Source of the DNA: Sipunculus nudus
Lineage: Eukaryota; Annelida; Sipuncula; Golfingiida; Sipunculidae
Assembly (NCBI GenBank): GCA_026874595.1
Contig: CM049310.1
Span: 86,277,056-86,341,055, forward strand
Reading direction: 5' to 3'
DNA length: 64,000 nt
Within the stretch, counting starts at the first letter, position 1. The number at the start of each line of letters is the position of its first letter. The notes under the pieces were generated by a model. The model was not told the DNA's origin, ran no database searches, and saw only the letters and a list, made by a program, of their open reading frames with translations. Below, piece by piece: positions 13,695 to 25,925 of this stretch. The position numbers were made by a program, and so were the translations under genes.

Positions 13695-13796
13695 AAGTGA
13701 AAATGTCTCATGCACTTCCTGTTTTTTATGTGTTTATACAAATCTCCCATGGGTTGTACTTGAAACATTTAGGTGATTCTGCATAGCGACAAAAAA

Positions 13797-13804
13797 TTAT
13801 TATT

Positions 13805-13857
<53 letters not shown>

Positions 13858-13859
13858 AT
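13797..13859. repeat. (ATT)n microsatellite
   Basis: About 60 bp of nearly perfect trinucleotide repeat downstream of gene B. Confidence 0.95.
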
Positions 13860-15730
13860 TTTTATTGTTAACATTTCTCTTTCGGTTAAACATTGAACGG
13901 GAAAGGTTTTATTATATAATTAGACTGAACACTAAAATTTTCGTGTGAGTGTAAACGTTTGCAGGGAAATGCTGACCCCTGATCAACAAACACAGCCCTC
14001 AACCCTTCCCCCCCCCCCCTTCTTCCCACACACACGCCCTAATCACCCACAGACCCTGACGAAAAAATCCATTTCATTCTACGCAGTATTCCTATTGGTA
14101 CAACGAATCATTTTCAAGCGTACCCTTACACGTCCACAAATACATACGCACACAGAAGCGCAATTTTAAAAGTCCCCTTCATAGTTCAAATAGGAAAACC
14201 GTTTTTAATAGTAAAAGTATATGTGATAATTTTAATTCACTTTTAATATTTTATTTTAAAGGAATATCCCCTTGGAAATTCCCGCCGTCATCTAAAATTC
14301 CCAGCGTAATCGAAATGATACCATTTTCTGAACTCTCTCCGCCCATACCTTTATTAGTAATAAATCTTGCTCGATGATAAATTAGATTAGACAGATATCC
14401 TGGCATTATTCTTAAGATAAACTGACCCTTATTCCGGCGCTGTCAATGTTCGGCTATGAAAAAAAGAGCAATGATGCTCGGAAGCCGCTCGGGCCTTTTC
14501 GAGTGTCATGGAAGGGAAGACAGCTGAGGAGTGTCCGCTGAACCTGATTAAACAGCTAATTATACGCGGCTAGGAACTGTAACGCGAAGTAGTTTTTGTC
14601 AGACGGATATATTTGGTTCAAAATTATGTGCATGCAAGAGATAAGTTCGTTCCACGCCGTTGGTATGTAGGAAATGGATAGTTTATATAGCTGGTCGCTC
14701 GGGGTCCTCGGTCAGTCGTTTCATATTTATATTACTATGGGTAAAATGAGGCTATTAAGGGGCCATTTAGACATGTGGTGAATCTGACCATTTCATTTAA
14801 CCGTGAATCATATCAGTTTCCTGTGATTCACTTTGAACTTTTTCCGTATTAATTAACATCCTCATTTTGCAATGCACGTATTATATAAAATAAAGAAAAA
14901 AGATTGATGGTTCAAATACCGATTTATTATTTTCAAACGTCATCTATACCCTGTAAATGTTTGAGGAAACCAATCGACCCTATCATGAAAAATATTTAGT
15001 ACCAATTTGCTAAAGCAACTGTGTATCGGTAGTCGTTCAAAGCATTTACATTAATCATAAATAAATTCAATACAAAATAGTCATAACTGTCTGCTTGACA
15101 ACGATAATCGGCAACTTTAAATATGCTGTTGAAATTTAAATTATTTTTCAAAATTGGGCCATACCATTCAATTATGGTCATTATTAACATTTAGAAACAA
15201 TTTGGCAAAGAAAGACATGTACTAAATATAAACATTTCCGTACTCGTCGTACACTTTGATGAAATTTACTATAATTATTTAGCCACGTCCCTTCTGAATA
15301 GCATTGAACAGTGATTCCGAGTTGCTGTGGTAGACGTGTACAAAAATAATATGAAACAATAAGGATTATTTTATGTATGTTTAAGAAACTATACATGTGC
15401 AATCTGATACATGAACTGTAAATCATGAAACCCAAATATCACCATAAACATATATACACAATAAAAATAAACAAACCAACATACCCTAAACCTTGCATGT
15501 ATTCATGTAAATGGAGTATTTTTCTTATTTCTTCCTCAAAGGATATTCAATTTTCTTCCCCTAACGTCAAAAAGCCTTATAGATGTCAAGCACAAGAATG
15601 TTTATCATAGATAACAGTATACATTGTACAATTATTCACAGATCATGTCTCTGATAACGGATCTTGTGAGTCACACGACGATTCATGGTTATGAATGGTG
15701 ATACCGAATGATCAAAGGTTGACTTCAGTA

Positions 15731-15777
<47 letters not shown>

Positions 15778-15889
15778 ATCATAATGAAAACATGGATTAA
15801 AAAATATAATTGAAAATGGTGTATTTGTTAAGTTAAGCAGTCATAAAACATAATACAAGCCTGACAAGTGTTCACATAAACATAGTATG
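13860..15889. other. Intergenic stretch between genes B and F (tail to tail)
   Basis: No supported coding exon. A less AT-rich patch at about 14430-14720 is unexplained. A (TA)n tract lies at 15737-15775. Any 3' untranslated region of gene F would be at the right end. I saw no clear AATAAA on the - strand within the first 300 bp below the gene F stop. Confidence 0.4.
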
Positions 15890-17320
15890 TTAGTAGGCAT
15901 AAATGTCTGCTTTATCAAGTATCAGACGAGTGTAGTCTTTTCCTTTTCTTTCACCCAGTGTTTCATATGATCCATTCTCATAAAATACGTGATTGGTTTG
16001 TCGAAGAACGGGTGCCGATACGCACATTCGACAGCCCTCTGTCGGTGCATTTTGATACCATTCTCCAACAATTCCTTGTGCCGAGTGAACCTCCACGTAT
16101 GGGTGTTTAGTTACTTGGATTTTATCTACTTCGGACATCGTTTGTTTATGGCGAACCGGTTCCTCGTAAAGCCCCAGGTTTTCTTCTGATTGAATTTCTT
16201 CATAGCCTGAAATAAAGAACACAAGTAGGCTTTCACTTGTCAATATCATTGCAGGAAACTTACTCTTTGACCTTGACAGGTCGCACCGTGTAGTGGTGAA
16301 GTCGCACGTTTTCACGAGTCGCACGACAAGTCGCAGAAGGAACATGCTTCTGTTTTCTTTGACTTACCTTAACCCTAACCCTAGAAACCAAGGTATATAG
16401 GGATTTGTCTTGTTAGGCCGCAATCGTAACAGAAAATACTGCTTATCGTAAATCACTCTGTTAACACGAGGGCACTTATAAATATCATTTATCCATCTAC
16501 TGTAGTCCTCATGATAGCTTGCCTACTGTGGCTCGATTAACATAAGTTTTCTATAACTGTCTTTTATGCAAATCACACACAGTTTTCCTGTGACTGAGGC
16601 TTCTTCATGGCTTAGAAGTGGCCATGTTTTTTATGAGCGGTGACCAGGAAACACAGAATAGGTTATGGAACTAATCCGCAACATAGATCTTATAGATCTG
16701 TATTATTAAAGCAAAATGAGATATTCGATTCCTTGGTTTATCAAACTTAACCTCTCTATCAAACACCCACGTAAAGTGTAAAAGACAGAATATATTGGGA
16801 TTCTGGAGCATATGTTGTTTTTTTTATTATGTTTGCAAAAGACGTGTTGTAGTACATATCCCTGTGCATCCAGTCATTAGTCGCGTGATAATGTGTATCT
16901 TGTACGGCAGGTTTTATATTTTAAATTTAGCATCATTTTAAACTGTTTTTAAGGGGAAAAAGATGCATTGACAAAAGCTTAACTTAGTTACTTTTTAGGG
17001 ATGAAGGATTCTCCTCTGACAATCCACAGGAGTTTTGTTCCCCTTGAAAGTCATCAATTTTACCTGAAAGGACACATTACATCTAGTACTCTTCCGTTTA
17101 AAAGTCAACAGAGTAAAACAAATTATCAGTTAAACTTACTTCAACATTTGGGTAAACTTTTTTTTCATGAACTAACGTAATTCTATATTGTCTTTTTTTG
17201 CAAAAATCAGCTCACCTGACTTTGTTCTTTTGCACAGGATGATAAAGAGAAGCCCAATTACCATGACAACACTGACGCCTCCAACCACCCACCACGGCGC
17301 AAACGTGTCTCCTGTTAAAA

Positions 17321-17366
<46 letters not shown>

Positions 17367-19809
17367 TTGTGGAGTATAATTGTTATTATAAAGTGGATAA
17401 TGGTGGTATTGTACAGATTGGCCAGTCTCAAGATGATACAATACCCTGATATTATAAATTTAATAAATGTGTCAAATATTTATTTTTAATGACCAACAAG
17501 AAAACTAATGCCATGTAAGTTGACTCTATTATTTTACTTTAGTTACCTTTTCCGACAATAAGCGTGATACTGTCCGATGCATTCAGGGCAGCATTTTCGG
17601 CAGTACATGTGTAAACCCCGTTGTTTTCTCTTGAAACTCTCCTTAGAGTCAGTATCGACTTTCCATTCCCGACATCCTGTCCGCGATACCATTTCCGGCC
17701 TTTCGGTCCTTCATGGAGCCAGTGACTAAAGCTTATGTTCACTGGTGCTCCCTGGCCAAAGCACGCGATCTGAAAACCTTCCTGGAGGATTACAGGTATT
17801 GTCTTTTGAATTTTTACTCTCAAATCTAAGATAAAATAAAGAAAATATTGTCAGAAGTTGATTCGGTCCAAACACCTCATGCACCATTTATAAAGAAATT
17901 GTGATAGGCAAACATATCCAAATGGCTTAATCCCTATTTAGTTAAAAACATCGTAATTATAAATATCGAATTTTGGATTTTTAGTATTCTGAACTGTTGA
18001 TAAATGGAATCTACTTTTAAAGTTAAAGTGAAAAGGAACAGTGACAGGTTCAAAGGTAAATTTTCTAACGACACGTTGAACGTATAGAATAATGCAAAAG
18101 TACAGATACAGATCTCATGTTATTATGAAGATAACAGATGTCCATATGCCCTATAATCGCAAGCGTTTATTCCTATGGGAGATGCAGAAAACATATATGG
18201 ATTAGGCGTATTTCTCAAGTGTACCCAGTGCTTGTAAATAGTGTTCATCTAAATAAAACAGCATCGTATAAAAGACCGGAAACATAGAGTTGATCTTGAG
18301 AGTATAGAGAAAACATACAAATTGCATGTGTAAATTCTATTTATCCTTTCCAAATATAAGGCGTTATCTAATTGGTCATAATTACATATAAGTTTACACA
18401 AACAATGACCCGATATAAAATGACTCACACTGCACTACTAATGAGGCCGGCGTGCTTATCGTTGTCCCAGCATCACTTGTAACAGAGCAAATATAACGAC
18501 CCGAGTCACCCGGCTGAGCTCCAGTAAGAGTCAACACTCCTGACCTTGAATCCAAGCGGAACCGGAAACCATCCAGATCTCCACCGACTTTCTGCCAGCC
18601 ATATATAACAACTTCTGTATGATTTTCAGACGTCAAACATTTAAAGACTACATTTCCACCCGCTGACACAGGGCTTGGTATAATTTCTACTCTCGGCCTC
18701 TTTTGCAAAGCTGAAATGAATATACATTTTTATATACAATATAGATTTTCACTGAATGTTTCTCCGTTTATGTAGTTTTCCCTCTTGGGGATTGTTTGAA
18801 AACTTATTTTTCAAAAAACATTCGGTGTATATTAGGCTATATAATGTTCTATATAATTCTATCATAATGATCCTTGAAACATATAACCTAGTCAGTTCAC
18901 GCAATTTCCGTAACGGGTAGAACAATCATCCCCAATTTAAACATTTATTTCTGAATTTAATTATATTTTCACTTAAATAAATCTTCACAAAATCTTATCG
19001 TCATATAATTTTCTTCTATAAATTTAAGTGTGCTTCATATCCTACGTGAAATGAATAGCTGTACTGGTCACATTGTGTTATTTAGATATTTAGTAGTATT
19101 TCTGATTGGAAAATCCATTATAAACCTGGAAATGCTATATAATATATTGTTATTGAAATATCATAATAATATAAGTTATATAAGCATAATTTCAATTGTA
19201 TCATCACAAAATCCAATTATGTTTGTTAAGACCTAATCTTTCAATGCTTTAAGGAACTGACTCACGTTTGATGGTGATCGTTATAACGTTACTGGTGCTT
19301 ATACCAGCTAAGGTTGTCAGAGTACAGAAGTAGCATCCTGAATCGTCCAGAGTTGGGTGCTCAAGTTCCAACAGACCGCTAAACCTGTCCACACGGTGCT
19401 GAGTCAAGTTAATACTCTCGTTTACTTTAGACCAGGTGAACTCATAAGGACCCAAGTAGCTTGTTCTCGCAGAGCAATTTAAACGTATGGGTTCTCCAGT
19501 GTTAAATGTATATTTCAATGAGTATGCCAGGGGAGATGGCGGAGGAACTGCAAATTAAAGACAAAAGTGCAAATCAAAGACGGCGATGGTAACATTTTTG
19601 TTTGCTTTAGCAATGAATGTATTTTTTAATTGAACTTGTCGTCAAATATCATGCCAATGTGTACATAAAATAAAAGAAATAAAAAATGTATATCACCATT
19701 TAAACAGGACCTAAATATAAATTGTATCAACTAATATCAGCACAGAGACACGTGGGATGAATTGTAACAGGAATTGTATTAGGAGTTATCTCTCTTTTTT
19801 CACTTTCTA

Positions 19810-19877
<68 letters not shown>

Positions 19878-20377
19878 TACCTCACCTAAAACATGGACAC
19901 TTGTAATTTCCATTTCCACCGTCAGATCCTCTCCGATGGTTTTCTCTTCTGTACACGTGTATACGCCACTATCTTCAGGTCTTGCATCAAAAACATGCAC
20001 TGTGCCCCATTCTATAGACTTTAATCTTGATTCGTCAAAGTTGTGTACAATAATTCTGGGCGGACCACTAACGGATTCCATTTGTTTAAACAATGGTATA
20101 GTGCGATCCTTTGTCATTTGTCTTCCAAACCGTACCGTCAATAGGTCTGCATCTTTAGGCCTAGAGCAGTTTAACCAAAACGATCCACGTATGGGTACAA
20201 ACTGAGCCGAAACAGTCCCTCGGTTCCTTGCAGCCTCAGTCTCTGATCCTTTTAAAACAATAAATAATCAAATACGTCTAAAGCTCATGCAGAAAAAGAC
20301 CATTAATTGTAAAGAATAACTTTATTTAACTCACCTGTATGATACATGATTAAAATAATACATATCTTCCAACCCAT
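15890..20377 (-). CDS. Gene F: four-Ig receptor with ITAM-like cytoplasmic tail
   Basis: Eight - strand exons: 20377-20335, 20248-19886, 19547-19266, 18710-18429, 17825-17547, 17311-17216, 17063-16992 and 16206-15890. All junctions are phase 1 and the sum is 1734 nt, 577 residues. Order: signal peptide (MGWKICIILIMYHT); Ig1, residues 15-135 (FWLNC, EDSGVYTC); Ig2, 136-229 (RLNC, DDSGCYFC); Ig3, 230-323 (VFKC, GDSGRYIC); Ig4, 324-416 (QIAC, NNGVYTC); TM in 417-448 (WWVVGGVSVVMVIGLLFIIL, then CKR); and a tail of about 130 residues. The tail has YEEI at 474, an optimal Src-family SH2 type site, YEEP at 486, and YETL at 553 followed after seven residues by YTRL at 564, which satisfies the ITAM consensus. 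The 72-nt exon 17063-16992 is less certain than the rest. The gene is head to head with gene C. No orthologue name is assigned. Confidence 0.85.
17320..17367. repeat. (ATT)n microsatellite in gene F intron
   Basis: About 48 bp of trinucleotide repeat lies immediately upstream (in gene sense) of the TM-exon acceptor. It may form part of the acceptor's flanking tract. Confidence 0.95.
19810..19875. repeat. (CT)n microsatellite next to the Ig1 donor of gene F
   Basis: About 65 bp of CT repeat starts ten bases inside the intron after Ig1. Gene G has the same repeat at the same place. Confidence 0.95.
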
Positions 20378-21529
20378 GTTTTCTAATCAGCCATTTGCCA
20401 TCAGGTCTAACTAAAATGCTCCCGCTTGAGTCCCACTTAATCCAGGAACAGAGTCCTTCACCATATTTACCTTAAACAAAGATAAAATACACACCACCAA
20501 TACATTTACTGTAAAAAGGCTCGCTGAGTTCAGGGTCAGGAGAGATAAGTGGAACACAGATAAGTGGAAAATTACACGTCCCACTTCTTTCTGGGAAATT
20601 TCACCCGTCGCGACAACGGTATTCTGGGAAAACTGACCTTCTAAACAGTTGATCTATAAATCGCCTCTGCGATCAAACAAACAAGCCACTAAGTGTATTG
20701 TGTAATTTGTGTGACTGTAGCCAGTCTCAATAATTTAATATCGATATATATCTGTTTTAAAATGCATGTCCGTTTGTGCAGCAGGACTGTGCATATATCA
20801 TAAAAGAAACCTCTCGGGATAAAAAATGTATACTATATCTCGGATATCAATTGCTTTATATGTAAAACCGCATGAAAAAAAAATTAAAGATCTCATTTCA
20901 AATGATTCAATGCTAGTTCGATCAATAGCTGTAAATCCATACATCTCAATATATGTTAAATGAATTGACATGTGCGCATATCGATTTTTTTTAAAGTGAT
21001 AAATATATCTAAAACGGCTTAAGCGACTTTTGGATATTGTCCAAGACTTTCAATGGGTATGGTACAAGGTCCCGTTTATGTCAGCGCTTTACCTGGAGAT
21101 CCCGCATGCACCCAGGCACGTGGAGAATAACACAAGAAAGTTCTGGAGCACACAGTTGATAAGTGACGTGTATATAAAAGAGCTATAGGTGCAGGGTTTG
21201 GTCCCTTTCACGGGTTGACCACGTAGAGGTAAGAACGCAAATTCATTATTCTTGTATCTAGCTGGGCGTGCCCTTATGGGCTTTTAGTCAAACCAAGTAG
21301 GGAAAGGTATATGCTAAAGTATTTGTAACTTCCGTCATTATACAAACCGTCATGTGCCAACGATTTCTAGTAGCTCGAAGTCAAAATGCAATTAGAAGAA
21401 TAAAAATGAATAAAATCGTAAACCATTGCATTCTATGCGATCGATATCATTACAGGGAGCTTGTTCGTCTAATTGATGTCAAGAAAGATTTCATTGCAAG
21501 ACATCCGGCATTACAGCTGCAATTGGTGT
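20378..21529. promoter_or_regulatory. Head-to-head promoter region of genes F (-) and C (+)
   Basis: Only about 1.15 kb separates the start codons of F and C, so both promoters must lie here unless leader exons reach further out. On the + side a TATA element (tatataaaag, 21171-21180) precedes a probable start near 21200 and a leader donor AGAG|gtaaga at 21228. On the - side a leader splice is possible (acceptor ctgattag just before the F start codon). Co-regulation is an inference. Confidence 0.5.
21171..21180 (+). promoter_or_regulatory. TATA box of gene C
   Basis: tatataaaag, followed after about 48 bp by a leader exon that ends in a strong donor at 21228. Motif and position evidence. Confidence 0.5.
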
Positions 21530-21764
21530 ATGACACTTGTGGTATACACATTCGTTGCTGTTTCCGGAATCAACATGTATGATAGTGAGTAGACCGACCC
21601 ATATACTTCCTTATCGAATATATATACTTTAACTTATTCTTTTTAAATATTCCAATTAAGTTATACGTATGCATTTATGGCCCATTGCATACAACAATAA
21701 ATAAACTTAAGAACGGTATACTTTTAATCCCTTACTATTCCCCTCGGGTCATTTTATATTAAGG

Positions 21765-21821
<57 letters not shown>

Positions 21822-22797
21822 ACATATACCCCTTATAAAGTATTGCCACTTTATAACAGTAATACATATGTATAGAAAATATAATTACCAATATCATAGT
21901 TTATAGAACTTACGGCCAAATTTTTTGTTACAGGGGCAATGTTTTACTGAATATTTAACAATGTGTCAATTGAGATTTTTTATCAACATCACTCATTATG
22001 GTTTAAATGCTTGGCATTGGTGTTGACATCATTCTACAGATATCTCATCACCATTTTCAGTTCCACTGACCAGTTTTACAGGCGGAGACGTGACGTATCA
22101 GCTAGGAGTTGGAATTGCCACCCTTGGATTTGCTTATACTCCCCAAAACGCCACGCCATTTTGGCTGCGATGTTTTCGGGGCCGCTATGGTAGCAAGTTG
22201 ACACACTTTTATAGCTATAGTTTCATCAAAACAAAAGTAAGTGCTGTCGGTGAAATAGGAGAAAGAACCGGGATTACAATAGAGAAGAGCGATAATGAGG
22301 TCTGGATCAAATTGAACATCCAGCAGCCATACTCTCCAGATGATGGACAGTACTGCTGTGAGTTAGAAGGCGTAGAGCGGGCCAAAGAAGTGTGTCTTCG
22401 ATTACAGGGCAAGTTGCAATCAGAGTATAATCAATAAAACTACAAAATTACGATAAGTGGTTGCCTTTTTGAGGTGCTCTTTTAAGCCATATTTGAATAT
22501 ATGACAAGGATATGACATTATCCCGAATGTGTACATGTTGCTTTTATAAGTGCGCTATTACCACCATAACCTGACTGGATTTACTTTCTTACGATCCAAT
22601 TCGTAACTTTGTTTCCATGTAAAATCCCTTGTTTCGAATCTTTTTATTTGTTTATCAATCGATCTTTATGCTATTAAGTAAATTCAAACTTACACACTTT
22701 ATATATATTAAAATATTTACACACTGCCGAGTGAACCCACTTTTCTGTGTGTTCTTGATCCATGTCTATATACAATGAAGGAGCATGGCTATTGATA

Positions 22798-22886
<89 letters not shown>

Positions 22887-23061
22887 GTGTGTATGTGTGT
22901 GTGTTATAGGTTATGCAACTATTGAAACAAACGGTCCATCAAAAGCAATTCCGAATATCACTGGCAGAATTATGGGTAGGTTATTTGGATACTTCAATTT
23001 TAATTTGTATGTCATATTCACCTGCCATCTGCAAAGAGTTTTACTGATATATGAGAAAATA

Positions 23062-23129
<68 letters not shown>

Positions 23130-24395
23130 TGTTGTAATGGATTAATTTCATCTATACCTAAGTGCCAATAGTTGGAGCTGTCATTCAAAGATTGCTCGAC
23201 GTAAACTGTATTGTTTGCGGGTTTCTAGTACTAGTGTGTGTAATTAAATGACATTTAGATACGCAAAATTAAAAAACATTTAGAAAGAGCATTAGAACTG
23301 TGGAAGTGTTTTGTTATAGAGTTTTTAATGCCTGTTATACTAATTTCTTTTTACAAGTAAATGTTTAGTTACATGTGCATAAAAATATGTTTTAGATTTT
23401 TTAATCAGATGCACTGAATTAGAATTACATTAATCATTGTAGATAATACGACTACAGAAATGATTCCACAAAGAAGAAACTACAGTAAGCAGATTTATTC
23501 CTATATTACTATCCTGTGATCATTTATTTAGACGCATCTATGATCTCGAATAGTAGTAGTAGTTGTTGTTGCAGAAGCAATTCACATTATTTCTGCCATG
23601 AATATTTCTTAAGACTTAAATGCCTATTTTCGATTTCCAAAAGTTCCCGAATACAATCCCTTAAACTTGTACTCGCTTTTCCCAAGTGGCCTAAATTGGT
23701 TCCCGGAACAAGTTAACACAAGACATTTCTGACATGATTCATACAGTATCTTTGATTTATGTGTATACCTGCCTGACAGAATAGTTGAAAACCTATGGGC
23801 TGTAAATAAAAGAAACATGCACCACACCGGCAGCTAAAAAAATTATTTACAGATACACAAGTTTGATTTAGTGCACGATATATTTACAGATATATTTACA
23901 GATCTTCTGCCTTGGGTCTGTCTGGCAGTAATATTCCTTTGTATCACGGTAGCATTGGCCTTGGTCATTTTTTTTTGGAAGACTAGGAAAAAGTAAGTTT
24001 CATAAATAATCCCCTTATATATATATATCCTCTGATCCAATTAGCTATTTTAGAATGTTATATTGTGTAATATATATTGAAGTATCTAAACCGCATTAAT
24101 CAACCCAAATCGTAAACCATCGTGTATATTTTGCATTCTGAAAAGTAAATCTTGTTATTCGGTACCATAATAATGCAAAACGTTGAAAAATCACTGACAC
24201 ACACATTATATATCCATAATCATAGTGTACTTATTTCCTGACGAATATTTTCTAGGTTTAGGTTCCCATTTTTTACAAGGCAAGGCAAGACATTTGAAAT
24301 TTTGTCCTTTTATATGAACTTTTGAATTGTTCTCTTATTGTTTCAGACCCGACAACGACTCCAGACGCCAAGAGGAGGAAGACCCGATGGTGTAG
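21530..24395 (+). CDS. Gene C: single-Ig type I membrane protein, intact
   Basis: Exons 21530-21584, 22061-22408, 22910-22975, 23443-23484, 23902-23992 and 24347-24395 sum to 651 nt, 216 residues, with no lesion. Exon 1 encodes a short signal peptide (MTLVVYTFVAVSG) and ends in phase 1. The Ig exon has FWLRC as B strand and DDGQYCC as F strand. Two small symmetric exons form the stalk. The TM exon (91 nt, phase 1 to 2, the same length as in A and E) encodes LLPWVCLAVIFLCITVALAL and on to FFW, followed by KTRKK. The tail of about 16 residues is strongly charged (RRQEEEDPMV) without tyrosines. The intron after the Ig exon starts with GC instead of GT (CAGG|gcaagt). Its role is probably surface recognition or adhesion, judged only from domain content and neighbours. 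Confidence 0.82.
21769..21814. repeat. (TA)n microsatellite in gene C intron 1
   Basis: About 46 bp of TA repeat between the signal exon and the Ig exon. Confidence 0.95.
22409..22414 (+). promoter_or_regulatory. Non-canonical GC splice donor of gene C intron 2
   Basis: At the position where paralogues A, B and E read G|gta, gene C reads G|gcaagt. The phase fits only this cut. The extended match to the usual GC donor (gcaagt) supports a functional GC-AG intron. Confidence 0.6.
22801..22882. repeat. (CT)n(TA)n microsatellite in gene C intron 2
   Basis: About 28 bp of CT followed by about 53 bp of TA, close upstream of the stalk-exon acceptor at 22909. Confidence 0.95.
23066..23127. repeat. 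(TA)n microsatellite in gene C intron 3
   Basis: About 62 bp of perfect TA repeat shortly after the stalk exon. Confidence 0.95.
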
Positions 24396-25886
24396 ACCTT
24401 GGTCTTTCCAATGGACAGGCATAATTCTGCAAATGACCTTACGAATGTTATTGGACTTCTGTATCACCTCCCAGCAGCTCGGGGGTACGTGCAGTTGCGG
24501 TACCAAAAAAAAATGGTGAGAGTAAAGGAGCATAAATAGCTCAATGTTCAAATCTTTCAGGGGTACACAACCATGTGAAACTCTGTTGGTTTGAGTTCAT
24601 GCTACGCCATATGATTGAATAACCATGATACTTCTATTGGAGTTGGTCGTGGTCGCTTTCACTCAGCTTTGGCGGTTTCAAAATGATATGTCTATCTGTA
24701 TGACAGGTTAGTTTCTGACCAATGTACTGACAGACATGTCTGTAGCGTTAAATCCTGGGTCACAGGACTCAAGGAAGTCGTAGCCGTACCGGTCCACATG
24801 GCGTGCCATGGACTCCTGGCCAAGTTATCACGTGGGGGTCGATCCCTTTCGCTCCCGTAGCAAAGGAATCAACCGTTCGTTGTATCTTGTTTTGGGTCGG
24901 ACAACGTAACGCCTCATGCCGGTGTCAACTGAACCTGCCCCCGAGCGACTGGGACGTGCTCAGATGAGATACAATCTAAATTAATGCACATTTAGTTCCC
25001 AGTAATTTACTCGCAAATCACGTTCGAAAAGAGAAAAACTCTATGTTGTATGGTTATCTACATATTCAGGTGATAATATAAGAGAAATAAAAAGAAAAGA
25101 AATGAAAATTTCCACTCGTATTCCAGAGACGGTTTAATATTTTATTAATTATTAATATTCGCGAAACAAATGCATTAAAGGACCGATAATTAGCAGGAAA
25201 GCATATTGAAAACCACAAATATGATATTAACAAAAAATAAGATTATCACATGATACTACTGAAACCCAGGTGCGGTTATGTATAAACATGTATATAGTTC
25301 AATCAGCATGCACAGTTTTGTTAATCGTACTGCAGTAACTAGAATCAAGAAATTTAGTAAAGATCAAATTCAAAGCATTTTGTAATGTACATGTTTAAGC
25401 AGATCGAAAGAAATAAATATCAATACTATTAAGAGAGGACTGTTTGGAAAAGAAAAAAAATCATGAAAATGTAAACGAGGCAAAAATTAAGGTTACTTTC
25501 TCAGGCACTTTAAAAGACACAAAAAAACATTTTTATAGGGGAGGGGGTTCAAATTGGCGCCAGCGGTGCCCAACAATTGTAAGTTAAGGTATAAAAAATA
25601 TACATTGAGGTATAAAATAACAATGGATCCTTCTAAGATCTATAATTTTACTGATATTTCAAGAGTAGGCACTGCTTGCTTTATGTTAATCATGTAATCA
25701 CTCGTTATAGTATTTAGTATTATTTTTCCAGGTCAAGTATTTTGTAATTGATGTATTTTAGTATATGATTACATAGAGTATAAATTGTACATGAATACAG
25801 AGAATAACAGATAGTGTCTTAAATATGGTATAAAAATTCTATTGAATGGTATATACATATGTTTGATTAAACAGTATATATGTATG

Positions 25887-25925
<39 letters not shown>

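Noticed and set aside
16366-16384. Telomere-like 'ccctaaccctaa' motif
   Set aside because: Only about two units inside a gene F intron; too short to indicate a telomere or fusion point.
22762-23145. Open frame of 127 codons made of Tyr/Ile repeats
   Set aside because: Translation of (TA)n microsatellites across a real stalk exon of gene C.
24760-24960. tRNA gene near 'gggggtcgatccc'
   Set aside because: The patch resembles a B-box, but I could not pair acceptor and anticodon arms; at most a retroposon fossil.
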